Below are positions 57,178-64,000 of a stretch of DNA of 64,000 nucleotides, in pieces. The number at the start of each line of letters is the position of its first letter. The first letter of the stretch is position 1. Position numbers and translations under genes: made by a program. The notes beneath the pieces are model-generated. The model was not told where the DNA came from. It searched no databases and saw nothing but the letters and a program-made list of their open reading frames with translations. Location of the stretch: NCBI RefSeq assembly GCF_001425165.1, contig NZ_LMDU01000016.1:278500-342499 (forward strand), written 5' to 3'. The stretch comes from Pelomonas sp. Root405 (GTDB lineage: Bacteria > Pseudomonadota > Gammaproteobacteria > Burkholderiales > Burkholderiaceae_C).

Positions 57178-58683
57178 ATGCAGCTGAGCCTTGCACGTGG
57201 CGGCCCGCTGGCAGCGCTGCGCAGCGGCTGCATCGTCGTGGGCGTGCACGCGGGCGGCCGAATGTCGGCTGCCGCCACCGCGCTGGACGAGGCCTCACGC
57301 GGGGCGCTGCAGGCGGCACTCGCACGCGGCGACCTCGGCGGCGAGCTGGGCCAGACGCTGTTGCTGCCCGGCATGCCCGCCCTGCCCGGCATCGCTGCCG
57401 AGCGCGTGCTGCTCGTCGGCCTCGGCCCGGCGCTGACCGAAAGCCGCTATGTCGAAGCTGCCGGCCATGCCGCGCGCGCGCTTGCCACGACCGGCGCGGC
57501 CGACGCCCTGCTCTGCCTGCCCGAGCTGCCGGTACCCGGGCGCGGCGCGGCGTGGAAGATCGAACAGGCGGTGCTCGCGGTCCGGCGGGCGCTCTACCGC
57601 TTCGACCGCTTCAGGCGCGAGCCACCGCCCGGGCCGCGGCTGCAGCAGCTGACCCTCCGCGTTCCCGACGACGAGACGCTCGACGTCGAACGAATGCGGG
57701 CCCACATCGCCGCCGTGGCCGACGGCATCGACTTTGCCAAGGACCTCGGCAACCTGCCGGGCAACACCTGCACGCCGACGCTGCTGGCCGAGCAGGCGCG
57801 CAGGCTGGAGCGGCTGCCCGGCGTGGCCGTGTCGGTGCTCGGCCCGCCCGAGATGCAGCGGCTCGGCATGGGCGCCCTGCTCGCTGTCGCGCGCGGCAGC
57901 CACGAGCCGCCGCGGCTCATCGTCGTCGAGTACCACGGCGCGCCGGGCGGCGGTGCGCCGGTTGCGCTGGTCGGCAAGGGCATCACCTTCGACGCGGGCG
58001 GCCTGTCCCTCAAGCCGCCCGCCGACATGGAGGAGATGAAGTTCGACATGTGCGGCGGCGCCAGCGTGCTCGGCGCGCTGCAGGCGGCCGCCTCGCTGCA
58101 GCTGCCGCTCAACATCGTCGGCCTGGTGCCTGCCGCCGAGAACATGCCGGGGGGCAACGCGCTGAAGCCGGGCGACGTCGTCACGACGCTGTCGGGCTTG
58201 AGCGTCGAGGTCGTCGACACCGACTACGAAGGCCGCCTGGCGCTGGCCGATGCCCTCACCTACGCCAGGCGCTACCGGCCCGCAGCCGTCATCGACGTCG
58301 CCACCCTCACCGGCGAGATCGTCGGCGCCCTTGGCCCGGTGGCCAGCGGCCTGTTCGCCAACGACGAAAGCCTGATGCACGCGCTGCTGCAGGCCGGCGA
58401 CCGCGCCTGGGACCGGGCCTGGGCCATGCCGCTGTGGGAGGAGTACGCCGCGCCGCTGAAGTCCTCCGTCGCCGACCTACCCAACATCGGCGCCCGCGAC
58501 GACTGCGCCGGCATCGCCGCGGCCTTCCTGTCGCATTTCACCGAAGGCCTGCCCTGGGCCCACCTCGACATCGCCGGCACCGCCTCCACCAGCGGCGCCG
58601 ACCGCAGCGCCACGGGCCGGCCGGTGGGGTTGTTGGTGCATTTCCTGGCCGGCTGGGCGGCAGGGGCGCAGCACATGCCGTAG
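57178..58683 (+). CDS. pepA: M17 leucyl aminopeptidase
   Basis: 501 residues starting MQLSLARGGPLAAL. The two-metal site is complete: K267 and D272 (GKGITFDAGGLSLKP), D290, D349 and E351, with catalytic R353 (TDYEGRLALADAL). Numbers are offset by three from E. coli PepA. The family motif NTDAEGRL is DTDYEGRL here (D347 for Asn, Y350 for Ala), which is unusual next to the metals. It removes N-terminal residues from peptides. It is cotranscribed with the RimK-like ligase. Its TAG stop lies inside a REP element. Confidence 0.93.
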   Translation: MQLSLARGGPLAALRSGCIVVGVHAGGRMSAAATALDEASRGALQAALARGDLGGELGQTLLLPGMPALPGIAAERVLLVGLGPALTESRYVEAAGHAARALATTGAADALLCLPELPVPGRGAAWKIEQAVLAVRRALYRFDRFRREPPPGPRLQQLTLRVPDDETLDVERMRAHIAAVADGIDFAKDLGNLPGNTCTPTLLAEQARRLERLPGVAVSVLGPPEMQRLGMGALLAVARGSHEPPRLIVVEYHGAPGGGAPVALVGKGITFDAGGLSLKPPADMEEMKFDMCGGASVLGALQAAASLQLPLNIVGLVPAAENMPGGNALKPGDVVTTLSGLSVEVVDTDYEGRLALADALTYARRYRPAAVIDVATLTGEIVGALGPVASGLFANDESLMHALLQAGDRAWDRAWAMPLWEEYAAPLKSSVADLPNIGARDDCAGIAAAFLSHFTEGLPWAHLDIAGTASTSGADRSATGRPVGLLVHFLAGWAAGAQHMP

Positions 58684-58710
58684 GTTGGGGTGAGCAAAGC
58701 GAACGCCAAC
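58678..58710 (+). repeat. REP element 1 (contains the pepA stop codon)
   Basis: CCGTAGGTTGGGGTGAGC, AAA, then GCGAACGCCAAC: an imperfect palindrome with arms GTTGGGGT/CGCCAAC. The TAG in the conserved head is the pepA stop (58681-58683). Confidence 0.85.
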
Positions 58711-58748
58711 ACGTCATTCGCCCGCATTCACCGCCGCGCGCAAGCCAG

Positions 58749-59648
58749 TCAGCCGCGCCGACGCAGCGCCAGCGCCAGCAGGCCGCCACCCAGCAGCAGC
58801 GCCATCGAAGGCTCGGGAATCGGCGCAGCGGCCACGGTCCAGTCGACGCCGCTCTGGCTGCTGAGCGTGTAGCCAATCGCATTGCCACCCACGGTGACGC
58901 CGCTGATGCCTTGCCAGGTCAGCGTGCTCGCAAAGTCGCTGGTGGCCTCGCTGAACCAGTTCGGCCCGGCGCCGGCCGTGCCCGCGGACGCGCGCGAGAA
59001 GATGCCCAGCTCGAACGGCGTGCCCAGCACGACCGTGACGGCAAAGTTGACGTCCTGGTCGATCACCTGGTGAAAGGGATAGCCGCCCTGCCCCTGACCC
59101 TGGGCGCGGAACACCTGGTCCCACACCGGCGCGTTGTTGAGCCAGACCTGGCTGCCGATGCGGGTGTAGCTGTTGCCGATGGGCAGGCCATCCAGCTCGC
59201 CGTCGAGATGGACGCTGAAGCTCACCACAGCGTTTTGGCCGATTTGGGCCGGGTTGGCCGGCATCAGCGTCCACGTATCCGTCCAACCCGCCGTGCTCTC
59301 GGCGGCGGCGAAGCCGGCGCTGGCATTTGCGCGGAAGTGGGCGTACATGCCGACCGAGCCGTACCTGGCGCTGCCGTGCGAGTCGGCCTGAACGGAAGGC
59401 GTCGCCTGGCTGTAGCTGCCGCTGGCCGTCAACTGCTGCCCTGGCGTGGTGGTCGAGGCCGCGTTGCAGCTGGACTTGCCCACCTGCCAGTCGAATAGGC
59501 TGCCTTCAATCGGGAAGGCGCCCGTGGCCAGGCCCGCACAGCTCGACACGAGCGCGCCGGTGACGCCGAGGTCCTGCTGGCTCAGTTCAGCCGCGAAGGT
59601 GGGCAGGCTGGCCAGCGCGAGGGGCAGCACTTTCAGGCAGTTGCGCAT
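58749..59648 (-). CDS. PEP-CTERM sorting domain protein
   Basis: 299 residues with AAGGAGA upstream. Signal peptide: MRNCLKVLPLALASLPTFAA. Mature part about 20-270: a beta-rich domain with two Cys near residues 37 and 60 (VSSCAGLATG, GKSSCNAAS), a central TDTWTLMPANPAQIGQNAVV, and a VDWTVAA strand before the tail. That strand also precedes the tail of the 2641-3585 protein, which suggests related proteins. The C-terminus IPEPSMALLLGGGLLALALR then RRG is the sorting signal. Convergent with pepA across the REP element. Confidence 0.85.
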   Translation of the reverse strand: MRNCLKVLPLALASLPTFAAELSQQDLGVTGALVSSCAGLATGAFPIEGSLFDWQVGKSSCNAASTTTPGQQLTASGSYSQATPSVQADSHGSARYGSVGMYAHFRANASAGFAAAESTAGWTDTWTLMPANPAQIGQNAVVSFSVHLDGELDGLPIGNSYTRIGSQVWLNNAPVWDQVFRAQGQGQGGYPFHQVIDQDVNFAVTVVLGTPFELGIFSRASAGTAGAGPNWFSEATSDFASTLTWQGISGVTVGGNAIGYTLSSQSGVDWTVAAAPIPEPSMALLLGGGLLALALRRRG

Positions 59649-59843
59649 GTCGGTCTCCTTGTTGGGTGACCGAAGGCTATGCCTGCGCCCGAGCGCCGTC
59701 TGCCCCTATAACCGGCTGATCCCTGGCGGGCTCGAAATACGTCTGCACACCGGCGGTGGCGCGTTCGCGGCCGGTCGCGCAACGGGGTTCCGGGGGTGGC
59801 TCATGCTATGGTCTTCGCCGTTGCCACCTTTGTGCTGGACGCC

Positions 59844-60614
59844 ATGTTTCGATGTCTCGTCCTCGCGGCGATGCTCAACAGCGTGCACGCTGCCGAGTGC
59901 CGGCATGTGGTGTTCTCAGCCAACCCCGACTACCCGCCCTTCAGCTGGTCAGATCGCGGCAAGTTGTACGGCGCCAGCATCGAGCTGACCGAACGCATCC
60001 TCCGGGAACTCGCGGTGCCCGCCGAGGTTCGCTATCTCGGCCCCTGGAACCGGGTGCTGCGTGCCGCGAAATCCGGCCAGATCGACCTCGTGACTGCGCT
60101 CAAGTTCACGGCGGAGCGGGATGCCTATCTGCTGTTCACCAGTGCGCGCTTTTCCGCCAACCCGGTGGCCGTGTTTGCCCGGGCCGAAGCGCCTTTCGAC
60201 TATCACGGCTGGGACGATCTGGTCGGCCGCGTCGGCCTGATCTCGCGGGGCGACCGCTTCGGCGAAGGCTTTGACGAATTCCTGCAAGGCAAGCTCACCG
60301 TGCAGACCAGCAACAACGTCGAGGATGGCTTCGCCAACCTGGCACGCAAACGCGGCGACTACTTCGTGACCGGCTACTACGCCGGCCGGGCCTATCTCGC
60401 CGGCAAGGGGCTGGAGACGCGCGTCGTCGCGCTCACGCCCATGGTCAACCAAGGCTCCGTTCATCACGGCTTCTCGCGGGCCTCCCCTTGCAAAGAACTC
60501 GTCGGGCAGATGGCAGAAAAGCTGAGGCGCTACGAGGCCGATGGCACGACCGAGCGACTCCTTGCGCAGTACCTGGAGAAGTGGCGCGCCACGGCGCAGA
60601 GTCGTGTGCCCTAG
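59844..60614 (+). CDS. periplasmic amino-acid-type solute-binding protein (SBP_bac_3)
   Basis: 256 residues from MFRCLVLAAMLNSVHA at 59844; in-frame GTG 59796 and ATG 59808 are alternatives. After the signal peptide the family 3 fold begins HVVFSANPDYPPFSWSDRG, then YGASIELTERILRELAV, SGQIDLVTALKFTAERD and VGLISRGDRFGEGF. No permease or ATPase gene is adjacent, so it is either an orphan binding protein or a sensor-like protein of unknown ligand. Confidence 0.8.
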   Translation: MFRCLVLAAMLNSVHAAECRHVVFSANPDYPPFSWSDRGKLYGASIELTERILRELAVPAEVRYLGPWNRVLRAAKSGQIDLVTALKFTAERDAYLLFTSARFSANPVAVFARAEAPFDYHGWDDLVGRVGLISRGDRFGEGFDEFLQGKLTVQTSNNVEDGFANLARKRGDYFVTGYYAGRAYLAGKGLETRVVALTPMVNQGSVHHGFSRASPCKELVGQMAEKLRRYEADGTTERLLAQYLEKWRATAQSRVP

Positions 60615-60787
60615 CCTGGCTGGCGCGACCGGGAGCGCGATCAGCCTCGCCTACAGCGAGCAGGTCGCGGCTTTGGACCGCGAAGCCGAGGCGCGTTGGC
60701 TGAGTGAACCTCTGTAGCGGGCGACCATGCCGACATACCTCTGCGCCATCGGCAACTCCTTCGCCGGCTCGCGGGTCAGCAGTTTTC

Positions 60788-60858
60788 AGGTTGGGGTGAA
60801 CGGAGGGAACCCCAACAAGCTCTGGTGGTCAAACGTTGGGGTCAGCAGGCTCACCCGC
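60788..60858 (+). repeat. REPIN: two REP elements in inverted orientation
   Basis: First arm GTTGGGGTGAACGGAGGGAA with CCCCAAC (60790-60816), then a 17-nt spacer ending GGTCAAAC, then the opposite-facing CGTTGGGGTCAGCAGGCTCACCC (arms 60834-60856, split here as CGTTGGGGTCAG and CAGGCTCACCC). It closely matches 63555-63636. The rest of the 412-bp gap 60615-61026 holds no recognised gene. Confidence 0.8.
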
Positions 60859-61026
60859 TACCGACGACTGCCGCCGGTAGCGGGGGCACGTGGCCCACCA
60901 CGACGCCCCCCGGCTTCGAGGCCGGTGTGCGGGCATTTCTGCGCAAGCTTCAGTTGCCAAGCTGTTGACGAGCTTGTCGAAACCGCGGGGGCTGGTTCGT
61001 CGTCAGTTGCCACTACCGGTCTGCCC

Positions 61027-61641
61027 ATGCCCATCCTCTATTACTCCTCCAACCTCAACCCCCGCCTGTGCCTGGCCACGGCGCGCCACCTGAACGCCCC
61101 GGTGCGCTACCAGGCCGCCGAGCCGCTCGGCCCCAAGGCTGCGGAGTTCGCCCACCTCAATCCCAACCTGCGCGTGCCCGTGCTGGCCCGTGACGATGGC
61201 AGCACGTTGTGGGAGACGGATGCCATTGCCTGCGAACTGGCCCGCTTGTCCGGCCAGCCCGGGTTCTTTCCCGACGGCGCGCAGTTGCCCGAGATGCTGC
61301 GCTGGCTGAGCTGGACGGCCATGCACTGGGGTCTTGCCGGCTCGGGGCTGTACTACCAGCGCCTGCTGGTGTCGCGATACGGCCTGCCGCCGCTCGGCGA
61401 GCGTGAGATGACCCACCACCTGTCGGAGTTCAAGCGGCTGGCCGACATCCTTGATGCCCACCTGTCGGGACACCACTGGATGCTGGGCGAGGCGCTCACG
61501 TATGCCGACTTCCGCGTCGGCGCCCTGCTGCCCTTTGCCGAGGCCATCGACCTGGACCTGTCCGGCCACCCGCAGATTGCCCGCCTGGCCGCGCAGCTCA
61601 ACGAACTTCCGGCCTGGCGAGACCCGTTCGCGGGCTTGTGA
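61027..61641 (+). CDS. glutathione S-transferase family protein
   Basis: 204 residues from MPILYYSSNLNPRLC. The thioredoxin-like N-domain (1-78) has NLRVPVLARDDGSTLWETDAI: the conserved cis-Pro V-P-V and the E-T/S-x-A-I glutathione contact. The helical C-domain has LGEALTYADFRVGALLPFA (N-capping box). Tyr5/Tyr6 or Ser7 could activate glutathione. The subgroup resembles eEF1B-gamma-like GSTs. It is monocistronic between REP elements. Confidence 0.88.
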   Translation: MPILYYSSNLNPRLCLATARHLNAPVRYQAAEPLGPKAAEFAHLNPNLRVPVLARDDGSTLWETDAIACELARLSGQPGFFPDGAQLPEMLRWLSWTAMHWGLAGSGLYYQRLLVSRYGLPPLGEREMTHHLSEFKRLADILDAHLSGHHWMLGEALTYADFRVGALLPFAEAIDLDLSGHPQIARLAAQLNELPAWRDPFAGL

Positions 61642-61685
61642 GGTCACGGCTCAGACCGGGCACCGCAGAGGCGCCGATGAGGCCC

Positions 61686-61717
61686 GGTAGGTTGGGGTGA
61701 GCCGTGCGAACCCCAAC
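61686..61717 (+). repeat. REP element 3
   Basis: GGTAGGTTGGGGTGAGCCG then TGCGAACCCCAAC; palindrome arms GTTGGGGT (61691-61698) and ACCCCAAC (61710-61717). It lies 44 bp after the GST stop. Confidence 0.85.
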
Positions 61718-61887
61718 GATTCGCGCGACGGCTCACGTTGGCTCGTCACGCGACGGCGGCGTTGGTTCGCAAGCCCATCGCAACCGACGCGCCGCCGATC
61801 CGAGAACCCGACCGGCAACGCCGCAGACCGCCCGAAGCGGGGATGCGCTGCGCGCGAGGGACTTATTCAGCGTTGCCTTCGCTCGTC

Positions 61888-61906
61888 GGTTGGGGTGAGC
61901 GCAGCG
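61888..61906 (+). repeat. REP element 4 (truncated)
   Basis: GGTTGGGGTGAGCGCAGCG; the head and first arm only. It lies in the 359-bp gap between the GST gene and the ankyrin-like gene, where I see no other gene. Confidence 0.7.
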
Positions 61907-62000
61907 CTGAAACAAGTGAATCAAGCCCGCATGGCGCAGCAGCACGCTTGCAACAGCCGACATCCACAGTGGCGGCGTTCCCACTTGAGCGTTAGCACCC

Positions 62001-62999
62001 ATGAGATTTCATGTCATCGCAGCCTGGACCCTGCTGGCGCTGGAAGCGCTCTTCGTGATGACACTCGCGCTGCAGAAAAACATGGGCGACGACGCCGCCG
62101 GCCGCGGCATGGCCACCGGCTTCGCGATGGTGCTCGCGCCCGTTGTCCTGGTGGCCGCTGCGCTGTTGTGGTGGGGCAGCCGCAGCGGTGGCACGACCCT
62201 GGCCTGGTGGCTGGGGTTCTGCATCGTCGCCTCTCCGGTTGCCTACGGCGCGACCACCTTCGCCGCCGGCATGCTCAAGAAGACTGACCGCAGCATGTGG
62301 CGCGCCCAGCAAGGCCGCTTTGCGGACAGCCAGCTCACCGAACTGGCGCGCGCCATCGATGCGCAGGATGCGCCAGGCGTGCAGCGCCTGCTGGCCGCGG
62401 GCCCGCCCGACTGGACTGCCCGCGACCGCTGGGGCCGCACGCTGCTGGGCCACGCCGTCGTCCAGGCGGCGTCTGACTATGGCGACCCGTCACGCGCCGA
62501 GTTCGTGCGGCTGCTGCTGGCAGCCGGGGCGCCACCGGCTGCCAACGCCATTGCCGCCGAGGCGAGCATGGCGTCGGTGAGCGAGCACAACCTCGTCTAT
62601 CACTTGTACGGCATCCACAACGCAAATGCCTTGGCGGTGATGGACATGGTGCTATCGGCAGGCGCCAGCGTCGACGTGGTGGACGAGGACGGGCGGCCGA
62701 TCTACTACTCGACCTACACGGTGCTGCCTGCGCTCGAGATCCTGGCCCGGCATGGCGCCGACTTCAGGCGGTTGGACCCGCGCAGCGACCGCCTGCACTA
62801 CAACGCGCTGATGAACGCGGTGTCGATGCAGATGTGGCCCGCCGCCCTCTTCTTCCTCAAGCAAGGGCTCTCGCCCGACCGGCAGAGCATGCGCACCATC
62901 CTCGCCGAAGTGGACGCGCCCGGGAGCAGCTACTACGGTGACGACGACATTGCGCACGGCGCGTTTCTGGCGGAGCTGGCTAGGCAGCGGGTCAAGTGA
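62001..62999 (+). CDS. membrane protein with ankyrin-like repeats
   Basis: 332 residues. Three N-terminal transmembrane helices (about 6-24, 38-57 and 66-90) precede a cytosolic or periplasmic domain of ankyrin-type repeats (about 110-330): IDAQDAPGVQRLLAAGPP, GRTLLGHAVVQAA, FVRLLLAAGAPP, DMVLSAGASVDVVDEDGRP, LEILARHGADF. The repeats bind protein partners in known relatives. The function is not known. REP elements lie on both sides. Confidence 0.75.
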   Translation: MRFHVIAAWTLLALEALFVMTLALQKNMGDDAAGRGMATGFAMVLAPVVLVAAALLWWGSRSGGTTLAWWLGFCIVASPVAYGATTFAAGMLKKTDRSMWRAQQGRFADSQLTELARAIDAQDAPGVQRLLAAGPPDWTARDRWGRTLLGHAVVQAASDYGDPSRAEFVRLLLAAGAPPAANAIAAEASMASVSEHNLVYHLYGIHNANALAVMDMVLSAGASVDVVDEDGRPIYYSTYTVLPALEILARHGADFRRLDPRSDRLHYNALMNAVSMQMWPAALFFLKQGLSPDRQSMRTILAEVDAPGSSYYGDDDIAHGAFLAELARQRVK

Positions 63000-63003
63000 C
63001 GGG

Positions 63004-63036
63004 CCGTAGGTTGGGGTGAGCAAAGCGAACCCCAAC
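63004..63036 (+). repeat. REP element 5
   Basis: CCGTAGGTTGGGGTGAGC, AAA, then GCGAACCCCAAC; perfect 8-bp arms GTTGGGGT/ACCCCAAC (63010-63036). It lies immediately 3' of the RAYT remnant. Confidence 0.9.
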
Positions 63037-63039
63037 GCT

Positions 63040-63547
63040 TCATTCACCTGCGCTGATTTCCACGCCACTGACGCTTGCCCGCGAGGCATCGATGGCGCCA
63101 TCGCGAATGAAGCGATGGATGCTGGAGTGCGGCCAGTCCGCCGCCCGCTGCACCCGGCCATGCTGGACCGGATTGAAATGGATGTAGTCCACATGCCGCT
63201 CGAAGTCAGCATCGTCGCGGATGAGGTGTTCCCAGTAACGCCGCTGCCAGAGACCACGTTCACCCTTGGCTGCGCTCGCCTTGCGGTATCCGACGCGAGA
63301 CGCCCTGCTTGATGAGCATGATGCGCGTGGCGAAGTCGGCGTCTTCGCGCGGCAGCGTCGTCAGCAGATGCAGGTGACCCGGCAGCACGCAGATGGCGTC
63401 CAGGACGAATGGGCGTGACCGGCGGACGATGCGGAAGCTGTCCCGCAATGCGTCGATGTGCTCGGTCAGCAATTGGCCGCTGCGGTCGGCCGCATTCAGC
63501 GTGAAGAAGTAGGTGGCACCCGGCGTGTCGGCTCGGCGGTAGCGCAT
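63040..63547 (-). pseudogene. REP-associated tyrosine transposase (RAYT), frameshifted
   Basis: The first frame (63547-63260) gives MRYRRADTPGATYFFTLN, the HUH motif in VLPGHLHLL, and ends SRRIPQGERSQG. The second frame carries on the family sequence: AAKGERGLWQRRYWEHLIRD, DADFERHVDYIHFNPVQHG (the catalytic Tyr is in YIHFNPV), DWPHSSIHRFIRDG, to TGA at 63040-63042. A single frameshift near 63260-63300 breaks an otherwise full-length IS200-like RAYT of about 165 residues. It lies between REP 5 and a REPIN, the usual RAYT setting. Confidence 0.88.
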
Positions 63548-63554
63548 GAGGTGG

Positions 63555-63636
63555 CGTAGGTTGGGGTAAACGGAGTGAACCCCAACGACTCGCGGCGGTC
63601 AAACGTTGGTGTTCGCAGGCTCACCCCAACCTACGG
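63555..63636 (+). repeat. REPIN: REP elements 6 and 7 in inverted orientation
   Basis: CGTAGGTTGGGGTAAACGG then AGTGAACCCCAAC (arms 63560-63586), an 18-nt spacer, then the inverted copy GTTGGTGTTCGCAGGCTC, ACCCCAACCTACGG (63605-63636). It begins 8 bp upstream of the RAYT start codon. Confidence 0.88.
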
Positions 63637-63961
63637 GCTGCACGCCCAGGCGGTCAGCTCTCCGGTCTACCTCGTGAACATGCCCGACACGTCGCCCCGG
63701 CGAGTGCTGGTACACGGCACAAAAGACCAGGTGCGCTCGATGCTCGAAGACCATTGCCCGGTGGACTAGAACTTCACACCGCGTCCAGGCGTTGGACACC
63801 CGAAGGCCCGCAGCAGCGCGCACGTCTCCACCCCAGGTCGGCGCTACCTGCTAGCGCCTGAGGCCGATCGCGGTTCTGAGGCACGAACAGCGATGCCTGA
63901 GCTAGCCCCCTGAATGACCGGACACGGTCCATCGCTTATCTTTGAGGATAGGAGTAGGACT

Positions 63962-64000
63962 GTGAATATGACTAGGCGGACGGAGTCTGTAGAGATCGTG
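63962..64000 (+). CDS. 5' end of an unidentified gene
   Basis: A strong Shine-Dalgarno AGGAGTAGGA precedes GTG 63962 (or ATG 63968). The frame stays open to the window edge: VNMTRRTESVEIV. Too short to identify. The preceding 190 bp (63770-63961) hold no recognised gene and are less GC-rich near 63930-63970. Confidence 0.4.
   Translation, partial: MNMTRRTESVEIV

Noticed and set aside
63575..63769. 64-codon open frame after the REPIN
   Set aside because: Its first third is translated REP sequence. The remaining ~30 codons show no known family and lack a good ribosome-binding site.
63770..63961. Possible insertion-sequence end near 63911 (TGAATGACCGGACACGG)
   Set aside because: Only one end is in the window and no matching inverted repeat or transposase motif can be seen.

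Overview
The window is chromosomal DNA from a very GC-rich betaproteobacterium. The best fit is the Burkholderiales, in the Rubrivivax/Leptothrix/Roseateles neighbourhood. The reasons are four PEP-CTERM proteins, a PhaR regulator of polyhydroxyalkanoate storage, a tripartite tricarboxylate (Tct) system with a Burkholderia-type porin, and the order smpB / ratA-rnfH / DUF4124 / guaB / MFS / guaA. No rRNA, tRNA or CRISPR array was seen. The placement is inference from gene content, not from a marker gene.

Layout. 1-9.6 kb: the end of a large AAA+/TPR regulator, a PEP-CTERM protein, a haloperoxidase-like enzyme with a DUF3455 lipoprotein, a methyltransferase, a DUF1127 protein and an intact SARP/BTAD-type ATPase regulator. 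9.7-19.1 kb: housekeeping genes (guaA, MFS exporter, guaB, DUF4124, rnfH, ratA, smpB, metC-like, rimO, phaR). 19.2-25.8 kb: the tctED two-component genes divergent from porin-tctC-tctB-tctA. A ~120-138 bp repeat sits just after the first gene of each arm. 26-29.4 kb: a hypothetical protein, SelO and a hydrolase. 29.5-36.7 kb: a response regulator, a hybrid kinase, an Aer-like PAS chemoreceptor, a GGDEF-EAL protein and a Crp/Fnr regulator.

36.9-49.4 kb is the most striking part. Eight FNR-type boxes (TTGAT-n4-ATCAA or a close variant) lie in its intergenic regions. Each has a -10-like hexamer 21 or 22 nt further downstream, the class II activator geometry. They point at an orphan carbamoyltransferase-like protein, a PatZ-like acetyltransferase, a universal stress protein with a flavodoxin-fold oxidoreductase, an MBL/beta-CASP RNase with an alcohol dehydrogenase, a P-type ATPase, a DUF2892 protein, a DksA/TraR-like protein with a c-type cytochrome, and an MgtC/DUF4010 membrane protein. 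This looks like a compact low-oxygen regulon beside its likely regulator. Four boxes share one polarity (TTGAT distal, GCGCAA proximal), and two promoters predict leaderless or near-leaderless mRNAs.

49.4-64 kb is accessory. It holds a decayed mmsA/lysR remnant, a bufferin-type metallophore operon (Cys-rich peptide, DUF692 MNIO enzyme, DUF2063 partner), three PEP-CTERM genes, an orphan ParB-like protein, a RimK-like ligase paired with leucyl aminopeptidase, a solute-binding protein, a GST and an ankyrin-like membrane protein. It also holds a family of REP palindromes clustered around a frameshifted REP-associated tyrosine transposase (RAYT). One REP supplies the stop codon of pepA.
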